Assembly (NCBI GenBank): GCA_963575745.1
Contig: CAUYUJ010009513.1
Span: 102,898-166,897, forward strand
Direction of reading: 5' to 3'
Origin: Prorocentrum cordatum
Taxonomy: Eukaryota; Sar; Dinophyceae; Prorocentrales; Prorocentraceae
Length of the DNA: 64,000 nucleotides
Shown: positions 55,277 through 63,990 of the stretch, in pieces
How the letters are laid out: every line of letters starts with the position of its first letter
Position numbering within the stretch: position 1 is the stretch's first letter
The notes under the pieces: model-generated
Told to the model about the DNA's origin: nothing
The model's input: only the letters and a program-made list of their open reading frames with translations
Database searches by the model: none
Position numbers and translations under genes: made by a program

Positions 55277-56322
55277 CTGATGGGCCAATTTTCCACCACC
55301 GCGACCATAGGTAGGACGGGGGAGAAGGGAGGACGGAGAGGTCCTCCTCCTTCTGACCCTCCTCCTCCTCCTCCTCCTCCTCCTCCTCCTCCTCCTCCTC
55401 CTCCTCCTCCTCCCTCTGGTACCTATGGTGGTGGTGGTGGTGGTGGTGGTGGTGGTGGTGGGGTGGTGGAAAATCGGCCCACCAGCTCCTGCAGGCTGGA
55501 TTCGCTCGGCGCCCGCAGCTCCAGCGAGCCGCTCCGGGCCTCAGAGCCCGCACTGCAGTGGCGCAGGCCGCTCCCTGCCGCGCCGCCGGCCAGGGGCGAG
55601 GCAGAGCGGAAACGGTACTCGCCCAGCAGAGGGCTGGGGCTGCCGTGGCGCACCTGGAGGCCTCCCGCATGGAGTCCGAGTACAGTGGAGGCCAGTCCAC
55701 AAGAAACCTTCCACAAGAAACCCAACCCTGAGACCCCAGGACGGTCCACTGATTTCAGGTGTGGGAACGTCGCACTTTCCACAGCCAAAACATCGAAACC
55801 CAAGAAACCACGGGCACCCTGCGGGTCAGCAGGGTGTTTCTTGGAATGGGTCTTCACTGTAGGTGGGGTTGGAAGAGCGCGCCAGGTCATCGCCGATGCA
55901 TCGTGGATGCGTCGGCAACGTCGGGCGTGCAGAACACTGCGCTCCACATCAAGCCGCATCGCCGAAGCATCGGCGATGCGGCACGATCCTGTGACCCCAC
56001 TGGGTCGGACCCCATCGGGGCGGCGCACTGGTGCTGCGTACGCGGGGCCGGGGTGGCCGTACGTGGGCTGCGGGGCCATGCCCGGGCCAGCAGGCAGGCG
56101 GGGAGTGACGCCCACGCTGGCGCAGCCGTTCGGCGGCGCCGCGGAGGAGCCGACGCCGCAGCCCAGGAGGACCCCACGGCTGGCGCCCTGCCGAGGGGAG
56201 GGGCACGCGAGCGGCGAGGCGGCGCCGAGGGCCGCCGCGGGCGAGGGCACGCGCACGGGCGCTGCCCGAGCGCCCAGGTAGAGGTTGGGCACGTGGGGCC
56301 TCGCCAGCGGCATCAGCCCGGC
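54730..56322 (-). CDS. Unidentified coiled-coil protein gene, three visible exons
   Basis: Umbrella entry for exons 56029-56322, 55489-55653 and about 54730-55276, which join in one open frame on the minus strand. The protein is Pro/Ala/Gly-rich at first, then Ser-rich, then a charged helix (ELEREQAELEG, RILAEVHALQQQQQ, EEEKAKLLQRQ) predicted to form a coiled coil, followed by a Pro/Ala-rich tail. No family was recognised. Both introns (55654-56028 and 55277-55488) are repeat elements flanked by 7-nt direct repeats. Further exons probably lie upstream beyond the CTC array and the assembly gap. Strong GC at third codon positions and frame continuity across both introns support coding. Confidence 0.6.
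55277..55488 (-). mobile_element. M2: introner-like element forming an intron of the coiled-coil gene
   Basis: Inverted ends TGATGGGCCAATTTTCCACC at the left and its counterpart GGTGGAAAATCGGCCCACCA at the right enclose a CTC array and a GGT array. Near-identical 7-mers CCAACTC and CCAGCTC flank it. On the gene strand, CAG|GAGCTGG (GA donor) and CATCAG|GAG (acceptor) splice SLQ to ELEREQ in frame. A second copy, M1, is at 31014-31142. The donor six bases later (GT) is an alternative. Confidence 0.68.
55489..55653 (-). CDS. Coiled-coil gene, second visible exon
   Basis: 165 nt, 55 codons, from VRHGSPSPLLGEYRFRSAS to SESSLQ. Acceptor CTCCAG|GTGCGCC. The donor is CAG|GAGCTGG (GA type), or alternatively CTG|GTGGGCC six bases later; both keep frame. 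Serine-rich and probably disordered, leading into the coiled coil. Confidence 0.6.
55654..56028 (-). mobile_element. B3: introner-like element forming an intron of the coiled-coil gene, with nested D element
   Basis: A copy of repeat family B. Its left end GGCCTCCCGCATGGAGTCC matches B1's GGCCTCCCAGATGGGGTCC, and its core has the palindromic GCATCGCCGAAGCATCGGCG. It is flanked by a perfect 7-nt direct repeat, GGCGCAC (55647-55653 and 56022-56028). Read on the gene strand, one copy of the repeat supplies the donor GT and the element's end supplies CTCCAG|G, so removal restores the frame exactly (AAP-VRHG). Element D (55681-55861) is inserted in it. The right inverted end is partly degraded. 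Confidence 0.7.
55681..55861. mobile_element. D: Tc1/mariner-like MITE nested in element B3
   Basis: 181 bp. Ends TACAGTGGAGGCCAGTCCAC and, inverted, TACAGTGAAGACCCATTCCA. TA at both ends with CAGT following is the usual look of Tc1/mariner ends and TA target duplication (family knowledge). No coding. The two halves of B3 lie directly on each side, showing D inserted later. Confidence 0.65.
56029..56322 (-). CDS. Coiled-coil gene, first visible exon
   Basis: 294 nt, 98 codons. It starts after CCCAG|GCC with AGLMPLARPHVPNLYLG and ends PGPAYAAP before donor CCA|GTGCGCC. It is rich in Pro, Ala and Gly, with no recognisable domain. The upstream intron consists of a CTC array that runs into the 100-N gap. 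Confidence 0.55.
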
Positions 56323-56334
56323 CTGGGCTGGCCC

Positions 56335-56400
56335 CCCTCCTCCTCCTCCTCCTCCTCCTCCTCCTCCTCCTCCTCCTCCTCCTCCTCCTGCTCCTCCCTC
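56335..56400. repeat. CTC array running into assembly gap
   Basis: CTC units up to the first N. The gap of exactly 100 N suggests a placeholder rather than a measured length. Confidence 0.85.
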
Positions 56401-56500
56401 NNNNNNNNNNNNNNNNNNNNNNNNNNNNNNNNNNNNNNNNNNNNNNNNNNNNNNNNNNNNNNNNNNNNNNNNNNNNNNNNNNNNNNNNNNNNNNNNNNNN
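56401..56500. other. Assembly gap (100 N)
   Basis: 100 consecutive N. The CTC array on the left side is the likely cause; real length unknown. Confidence 0.99.
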
Positions 56501-56506
56501 GGGGCC

Positions 56507-57250
56507 GTCATGAAGATGACGAGACCCAATCTGAAATTTGACGCGGGCTCCCGCTGCAGACATTCCACGAAAACCGAACCGTCAGAATCCACGACGCTCT
56601 CGTCAAAAAACTCCTGCAAACCCTAGTTCTCGCTGACTCGAGTCTCACGCTTCCCCGAATCGAGACCTGGGGAACTCGAAGCCTGCGCCTCTCCAGGGGT
56701 GCGCTCGAGGCGGCTCCCGCCTTTCGGCGACGAGGAGCCCTCCCGGGGGCCCAGCCGCCCCCACTCGCAAGGCGCAGCCCGCAGCGTGGTGGCGCGGGGC
56801 TCAACTCGGGCTCCCAACTTCGCGCTTCGCGCTCCGCGAAGCCCGAAGCGCGAATAACTTCGCGCTCTCGCGCCGCCCCCCAAAGGGAGAATAGGAGGAC
56901 GAGGAGGAGGGGGAGAAGGATCGAGGACCGCGAAGCGCGAAGCGCGAATAACTTCGCGCCCTCGAGGGAGCCCTTGCTCAACACGCAGATCGACGGCGCA
57001 GCTTGGGCTTCACACGTTCGCCTGAACACTCAGCCACGCGCAGAGGTCGGGGAGACGTAAGACCCGGGTACGGGGGACTCGGAAATCCCCGACGAGGTCG
57101 TCAAAAAAATGACGAGGCCGAGCCTGCATTTTGACGAGGCCTCCCGCTGCAGACATCCCACGAAACTCCTCCTCGTCAAAATCCGAGTCGCGGTCGTCAA
57201 AAAACGATGGCGAACCCGAGTCCCGGCAAACCCGGGTCTTACGCTCCCCC
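56507..57250. repeat. K: direct repeat pair around a palindromic segment
   Basis: The stretch 56507-56660 (ATGACGAGACCCAATCTG, CCGCTGCAGACATTCCACGA) recurs at 57093-57250 (ATGACGAGGCCGAGCCTG, CCGCTGCAGACATCCCACGA). Between them are GCGAAGCGCGAATAACTTCG-type hairpins at about 56820-56870 and 56930-56965. Confidence 0.55.
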
Positions 57251-57714
57251 GAAGAGGGGGGTGGGGGGTGGGTGGGGGGGAGTGCTTCTCAGAAGCACCC
57301 CTGCTTTTTTCGAAGGCGCGGGCCTCATCTACACATGTAAGGCCGGCGCCTTCTGAGAAGCAGCCTCCTGCTAAGAAGCCCTCCCCCCTCCCTCCACCCC
57401 CTTGTGCGCGCCGAAAAAAAACACGCTGAGCCAACACGCAGCGTTTCTAACCTGGGCATTCTGCGACCGGCACGTGGTGCGTTTCAGCACGAGCCTATCA
57501 GGGCATTGAAGCTCCCGGAGGACCAGCAGAGGTAAAAATCGTCAGCTGACCTTGATCCCCGAACGTCGACTGCTTCGCTGCAAGGCGCAGAGGCCTTCCC
57601 ACCCCGAATAAGGGCCTGTTGGCGGGGGCGCCAACGACGACAACAACGGCCGAAAACCGACCAGAGCGACAGCGAAAGCCCGACCGAAGCCGACGGGCAG
57701 AAAGCAGCCCTGGA

Positions 57715-57916
57715 AGTGGCGGCGAGCGAGGGGGGGAAGCGAGAAGGGGCGGACATTCTCGGAAGGCTTGGGAGCCCCCTGGCCTTCTGATAGAAGCTTT
57801 CAAAGACCTTCCCCGAAGGCACGGGGAGCCTCTCAGAACGGGTGAGGGCTTCTGAGAGGTCCGGCCGCCTTCTGAGAAGGCCTTCTCTTTCTCGCTTCCC
57901 CCCGTCGCTCACCGCG
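57715..57916. mobile_element. J2: long-inverted-repeat element
   Basis: Left GGCGGCGAGCGAGGGGGGGA and right, inverted, GTGAGCGACGGGGGGAAGCG. The interior aligns with J1 (GGGAGCCCCC, CCTTCTGAGAAG). A related fragment with CTTCTCAGAAGC and CTTCTGAGAAGC lies at 57275-57390. Confidence 0.6.
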
Positions 57917-58659
57917 GACAGAAGGGCGCAAGGACAAAGCAGCGCACCGAAATGGATCGACCAAACCCAGCCGACTATGACGCAGCCGACCGCTCGACCG
58001 AACCGAATCGCGGACGCCGTCGCCCCCAGACCACTTCTCGAGAGAGAGGTGGGGGGGGTCACGAGGAGGAAGAAGGCCCCCAGGGCCGTCGAAAACGTCG
58101 AAAAGGCTCCCAGGGCCGTCGAGAACGTTGACCCACGACGACGGCGCGATGGCGTCGGGCGAGACGGCGACGGCCCGCAGGGGCCGGGTTCCCAGGGCCG
58201 CCGCAGAGAGAGGCAGCGCTTCACGGAGGCGTATCGTGCCGTCGCCAGGGCACGTAGCTCGGGGCGCTTTTCTCTGTTGTGATCCTTCGGAGGGGCAGGC
58301 TCTGGCTGCGTCCCGAAGCCGCAGTCCTCAATTAGGGGAAGCCCCTGCCCAGAGGAGGAACAGGTGCCCATATACCGCTGCCCCGTGCCTCGCAATTTCG
58401 CATGTAGATGGCTTTCTGGGGAGGCCCTCGTCGCCACCGCTGGAGGTGCCTCGAGATCTTGGTCGGAACGACCCCCGCGAGAGGTCCGTGGAGAAGCGTG
58501 TGGGTACTTCTGCATGTGGAGCGACAGAGATGGCAATCGTCGATCTTGTCTGGCGTCCGGGGGCCCTCGCCAGACCCCACGGCAGCAACAATGAACGACT
58601 GACCAGAACGAGCAAAAATGCTCCTGGGGAGTATTGGGCTTCATCGACCAAGTTGAAAG

Positions 58660-58822
58660 TCCTCCTCCTCGTCTTCCTCGTCCTCCTCCTCCTTCTCCGC
58701 CTCCTCCTCCTCCTCCGCCTCCCTCCTCCTCCGCCTCCCCCCTCCTGTCTCCTCATCCTCCCATTCCTCCTCCTCCTCCTCCTCCTCCTCCTCCTCCTCC
58801 TCCTCCTCCTCCTCCTCCTCCC
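58660..58822. repeat. CTC array
   Basis: CTC units with GCC interruptions; pure from 58762 to 58820. Confidence 0.85.
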
Positions 58823-58969
58823 CACGGGGCGACCGCGGAGCCCAGGCCCAAAGAGGGCCACCGCGAACACCCTCGAGCCTCGCTCGGCCGCCTGGCTCTT
58901 CACACCAGTCTTCACAGGCACCTGGCAGCATGCCTCGCCGCATCTGCGGCCCCAGGGGGGTCACGAGCG

Positions 58970-59465
58970 AGGAGGAGGAGGAGGATGAGGAGGAGGAGGA
59001 GGAGGAGGAGGAGGAAAAGACAAAGGAGGAGAGGAGACGGCAGAGGAGGAGGAGGACGAGGGAGGAGGAGGAGGAGGACGAGGATGGAGGAGGAGGAGGA
59101 GTAGGAGGGCGCAGAGGTCGAAGGAGGAGGAGGAGGAGCGGGAGGAGGACCGACGAAGAAGGCGAGGGAGGAGGAGGAGGAGGAGGACAAGAGAAGGAGA
59201 AGGCGGAGGAGGAGGCGGAGAGGAGGAGGAGGAGAGGCGGAGAGGCGGCCAGAGATGAGGGGAGGGAGGACGGAGGAGGGAGAGGAGGAGGAGGGAGGAA
59301 GAGCGGAGGCAGGACGACGAAGAAGACGAGGAGGAGGAGGAGGAGGAGGCGGAGAGTGGAGGAGAAGGAGAAGGAGAAGCGGAGGAGGAGGAGCGAGGGA
59401 GGAGAGGAGAAGGAAGGAGGGGAGGAGGAGGAGGAGGAGGAGGAGCAGGAGGAGGAGGGAGCAAC
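58970..59465. repeat. Long GAG array
   Basis: About 495 bp of GAG units with ACG and AAG interruptions, facing the CTC array 150 bp to the left. Confidence 0.85.
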
Positions 59466-59876
59466 CACCAACCTTCCTGTTTTTTTAGTCTTTTTTCTTG
59501 CTGGTTGACGGCTCCCTCGGGCCCAGTGAGCGGGGGCCCTTCCCCGCCCCCCCGAAACGCAGTAACCTTTCGGCCGTTGGAAGGAACGGCGTTTCTGCCC
59601 CGCAATGACGCAACCCCGACCCGCCAGCTCGGAGCTCTTGGGGGGGGGGGGGGGGGGGGCAAACCTGCTCCCCACCCCCGCAGCTGGCCTGCTGGCGGGG
59701 GCTGAGGCCCCGCATCGGCGAGACAGCGCCTGCCAGCACGCGCGCCGGCGCGCGCGGCCCCGGCGGCGGCGATCGCCCAGGCCCGTTCGACGCGTGGTGG
59801 GGCGGCGCGAGGGCGACGGGCACCTCTGCGTCAGTCCCGATCGTGGATCGAAGATCCCCACCGATCAGGCTTCGAC

Positions 59877-60290
59877 GTCCTCCTCCTCCTCCTCCTCCTC
59901 CTCCTGCTCCTCCTCCGGCTCCTCCTCCTGCTCTTCCTCCTGCTCCTCCTCCTCCTCCTTCACCTGCTGCTTCGCCTCGCCTGCGTCAGACCCGATCGAG
60001 GATCGAGGATTCCCGACGATCGGGGTTCGAAGCCCTCCTACTCCTTCTCCTGCTCGCTACTGCTCGCTCCTGCTCACTCCTCCTCCTCCTCCTCCTCCTC
60101 ATCCTCCTCCTCCTTCTCCTCCTCCTCCTCCTCCTCCTCCTCCTCCCTGGTCCTCCTCCCTTCCTCCCTCCATGCCTCCCCCCTCCCTCCTTCCACTCCT
60201 CTCCTCATTCGCTCCTCCCCCATCCCTCCTCCCCTCCTCGCCTCAGTTGCTCCCCTCCTCTCCTCTCCACTCCTCTCCATCTTGTTGGCT
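59877..60290. repeat. CTC-rich arrays with a duplicated spacer
   Basis: CTC arrays at 59877-59960 and 60070-60290. The sequence before each (CCCGATCGTGGATCGAAGAT and CCCGATCGAGGATCGAGGAT) is a diverged duplicate. Confidence 0.65.
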
Positions 60291-60447
60291 CTTGCGAGTC
60301 GACGCCAATCGGCGCTCATCGACGCTCGATCGACGCTGAAGCGGCGCTTTCTGGACGATTGCCAGACGCTTATCGAAGCGAATGCACTCTTGAGACGGAC
60401 TTGCGAGTGTCCGCGGAGTTCACATGGCACATGGTTTGCTACCGATC
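60278..60447. mobile_element. E3: truncated copy of family E
   Basis: Keeps ATCTTGTTGGCTCTTGCGAG and several TCGACGCT units shared with E1. The left inverted end is replaced by a CTC/CTCT repeat, and the right end is partly recognisable (GGCACATGGTTTGCTACCGA). Confidence 0.5.
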
Positions 60448-61611
60448 TAGGGCGGAAAACAAGTTTACCCGCAGCCGACAAAGGCGGAGGGGACGCACCG
60501 GGCCGACCGATCGACGCGATGGAGGGGACAGAAGGGGATGGCTCGATGCTCTGGGAGGGGGGAGGCGAGCGGCAGGGGAAGGGAGAGCGCCCGCGCCGCG
60601 TCGTTCTGGTGTGCTCTCTGATCAGGAGTCCAAGGTGGATCCACCTGCGGCGACGAAGAGGCCTCCCTGATGCCCGGGCAGAGCCAAGCACTCGCCCCAA
60701 CACCTCGAGCCTTGCATCTCGATCCTCGATATCCGGCCAGAGCCCCTTCAGGCTCCCTCCGCGGACGGCTGGCTCCCAGGGTGAACCTGCCCGGATTGCC
60801 AGGCCGAGTCCAGACAGGACCAGGAGAACCTCCAGAACGCTCCCACAACGACTCCGAAACCGACGACGCCGACCGATCCTCGAACCCTGATCCTGCAGTC
60901 AGGCGGCGGGGCTTCTTAGAAGGCCTCGAGCCTTCTGAGCTCCAAACCCAAAGCCTAAGCGCATCTTTGGCCTCCGCCAGCTTTTGCCGGCTCTCCGCCG
61001 GCTTGCCGCCAACTCGGCGGTCCTCTGCCGGCGTCCGCGGACCTTCCCGCGGCCTCCCCCGAGGAGGACGACGACAGCTTCCCAGATATCCGCTGTCAAT
61101 CAAGCCTGGCGCCCAAACGGCGCATTGGCAGATTAAGAATTGCGCGCGTGGCTTGCGTGGAGGGGAAGGAGCAGGAGAGAAGGAAGAAGAGAAGGAGGGA
61201 GGAAGGAGGACGCCACAACCATGAAGAGCCGGTGATATTGCAAGAGCGCGTAGACTGTGGAAGCCAACTGCTTTATTGTTCCGGGCGCGGTCTCATGCAG
61301 GGATGTTGGGACGCACAGAGACATACTAATACTGTGTGTCCGCCTCGGAGGCGCGCGTCCGACCCGAACATATAGTATACCCATCTTGTAGTATATCGTT
61401 TCTCGAGCGGTGTGGCCAGAAAGCGCCCGCCACGACGCATATACTACAAGATTTCTCGGTGCGCGCGTCGCCCCTGGGGGGGCGACGAACACATAGTATA
61501 AGTATGTTGGGGGGATGCCGAGATGTCTCGACCCCGTCCAGGGGCCAGGCTCCCGCCGCAGGGGCCCCGCGGCCCGAAGGCGGGCCCCAGGAGGCCGGAA
61601 CCGGGAGGGGG

Positions 61612-61700
61612 GATCGGGAGGGGGGATCGGGAGGAGGAACAGGAGGAGGAGGAGGAGGAGGAGGAGGAGGAGGACGAGGAGGAGGAGGAGGAGGAGGACG
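61612..61700. repeat. GAG array
   Basis: GGGAGGGGGGATC units followed by GAG units, ending about 40 bp before element B4. Confidence 0.7.
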
Positions 61701-61738
61701 AAATCCGATCGTCGGAGATCTGGGACTTCCGGTGACCT

Positions 61739-61866
61739 CACGAGTTGGGTCCAGGGGGGTCGTAGGATCGCGCCGCATCGCCGATGCGTAGGTGGCGTGG
61801 GCGACGCATCGGCTATGCGGCGCGGTCCTTCGGCCCCGTCCGCTCGGACCCCATTTGGGAGGCTGG
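61739..61866. mobile_element. B4: shorter copy of family B
   Basis: Core GCATCGCCGATGCG and GACGCATCGGCTATGCGG, right end GGACCCCATTTGGGAGGC. The left end is degraded (GAGTTGGGTCCAGGGGGGTC), so the start is approximate. Confidence 0.5.
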
Positions 61867-62099
61867 GCCTTTCTGCGGCGCACCGACTCTCGGAGGCATC
61901 CAAGAAGGGAGCGTCCAAGAAGGGGGCGTCCAAGAGGGGGCGGCACGATGCATGTGAGTGGCTCAGGGGGGACCGAGGTACGCATCCAAAAAAAAGGGGC
62001 CGTGAGGTCTGGGAGATCTCATGGCCCCTGCCATGCTATCCTCCCCCCTCGTCGTCACCCCTCTCTTAAGACGAAGCCAACATCGTTGAAGAAGACAGA

Positions 62100-62760
62100 C
62101 TGATGTCAATCGGAAATCTCTGAAAATCGGTGGATTTGGATGCATCGGGCGCCGCGGCCGTTTCACAGCGCTCCGGAACGCTCTGGGGCGGATTTATATC
62201 TCGATCTCAGGCCCGTCCGACTGACTGGCCGCCCCCGAGAGGCTCTCGGTGGCAGCCGAGAGGGCGCAGCGCCTGCGCGCAGACGGGGGCTGGCGCCCAC
62301 GCGGCCGGCGCCCCGGGCGGTGCCGCAAGCGACCCGCGCATCGCCGCTATGGCCTGCCGCGCCCTGGTGGGCGGGACGCCGCGCGCGGGGCCGCGCGGGT
62401 GCTGGCCGCGCAGGCGCCCAGGGAGGGCACCGATGCCCAGGCGGCCGCGCAGGGGGGAGAGGCGTGAGCAGCGTCGTAGGAGTCGCGATGGCGCCCGTGG
62501 CCGCAACCGCCCGCGCCCCCGTCCCAACGCGCCGGCGCGGATGGTGACGTGACCGAGCCCCTCCACCCTTCCCACAGTCACGGATCACGCCCGTTCTCGC
62601 CAGGGGCCGATGCCCATTCCCACCGACATGGCCCTGGCCCCACTGGCCGGCTCGCCCCCTGGGTTATCGATGGACTTATCCCGCCTGGGTGGTGGGGTGG
62701 TGAGCTTGCGGAAACCAACATGTACCAATACCGCTACCCCCTGGACCTCTCCCAGGTTGC
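62100..62760. other. GC-rich stretch without a supported gene
   Basis: 62200-62540 is open in several frames on both strands. A short piece shared with 18627-18660 (GGGCGCCGCGGCC, CTCCGGAACGC) lies at 62148-62190. No product recognised. Confidence 0.35.
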
Positions 62761-62764
62761 GTTC

Positions 62765-62885
62765 TGACCAGGATTTCGAGGCGAATCCAGCGGTGGCAAC
62801 GAGGGCCTCCAAGGAGGCCCAAAAAGGGGAAAACGGGCGAGGGGGTAGAGGTATAGGTACCTTTTCCTTCTCCGAGGCTAGACGA
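62765..62885 (+). repeat. F2: dispersed repeat family F
   Basis: TCTGACCAGGATTTCGAGGC, CAGCGGTGGCAACGAGGGCC and CCTTTTCCTTCTCCGAGGC match F1 at the same spacing. Shorter related pieces lie at 49958-50040 (plus) and, inverted, at 51335-51385 and 58400-58460. Confidence 0.55.
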
Positions 62886-63372
62886 TGCTGAAGGCAAGGA
62901 TCCGCCAGCACCGACTCGCGAATTCGGAGGGGATCGGGTCGAGCGTGGCGTTGGCCCGCATCCGCACGGAGTCGGCATCGGCTGCGCCAGGATGCAAGGT
63001 ATAGCGCCACTCGAGCAGAGGGCCACGTGGGGTCCTCGGTGTATTTATCCAGATCGGGTCGCATCGGGGTCGGTGCACTCGGCATCGAATCGAACCGATC
63101 GGGTGGAACGGAGCCTCGGCGAGGAGGGCTCGGCACGATACCGCAGGCGCTGCGGCGGTTTCCGAGTTTGCGATGCACTGCCGCCGCGATGTCTGCAACC
63201 CGCTGGGCCTTCTCAAACAAGTGACGCCGCCTCCAGAGACTCGCCGGGCGAGAACGTCGTCGGCGAGAACGGAGCTCTCCCCTGAAAAGCACAGCAACGG
63301 ATTCGCCTCGAAATTTGAGATGATGTCGATGAGGATTGGCTTTCACGCGTTTGCTATTCTCAGAGTAAGGGT

Positions 63373-63790
63373 GCCGAACGGTCATTCACTGTCCCTGGGC
63401 GCGTGGCCGAATGGACGATCTGTGGTGAGGATTATGCATGTTCCATTGTCGTTGTTGTTGCTGTTGTTTGTTGTTGTTGTCCCACCCGCGACCCACCCGC
63501 GACCCACCCCGCGACCCACCCGCAACCCCACCCGCGACCCACCCCGCGACCCACCCGCGACCCCACCCGCGACCCACCTCGCGACCCACCCGCGACCCAC
63601 CCCGCGACCCACCCGCGACCCACCCGCGACCCTCCCGCGACCCACCCGCGACCCACCCGCGACCCACCCGCAACCCACCCGCGACCCAGCCCGCGACCCA
63701 CCGTCGATCCACCCGCGACCCACCTGCGACCCAACCCGTGACCCACCCACATTGTTTTGATTAAAACATCGGCGCCTGCGGCGGGCTCGT
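63373..63790. repeat. N2: second copy of composite repeat N
   Basis: Same order as N1: CCGAACGGTCATTCACTGTC at 63373, a GTT array (63448-63480), GCGACCCACCC minisatellite to about 63750, then one CGGCGCCTGCGGCGGGC at 63770. A shorter CCTGCGGGGGCTTCTTCAG-like remnant follows at about 63812. Confidence 0.65.
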
Positions 63791-63879
63791 TGAATAGCTT
63801 GAAAACTTATGCTCCTGCGGGGGCTTCTTCAGAACCTCGCAGACTATCGACGTACCCGCCGCCTTCTCACTCACTCGGT

Positions 63880-63990
63880 GTGCTCTCGTCGCCTTTGGAT
63901 TCGCCTCGCAAGCTTGGTCGGGACCGCGCTCCGGGACGGGTCGAGAAGTCGACCTTCGGGACGACGGCGCAGACCTCCGACGCCTTGAAC
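63880..63990 (-). repeat. F-type fragment with CAGACCTCCGACG end
   Basis: GGATTCGCCTCGCAAGCTTG, GACGGGTCGAGAAGTCGACC and CAGACCTCCGACGCC. The same order is seen at 32488-32580 (GTCGCCTCGAAATCC, GACGGGTCCAGAGGTCGAC, CAGACCTCCAAGCGCC). Confidence 0.5.

Noticed and set aside
58641-59861. 406-codon Ser/Pro minus-strand frame
   Set aside because: Translation of GAG/CTC arrays; ends are Arg-rich and match nothing.
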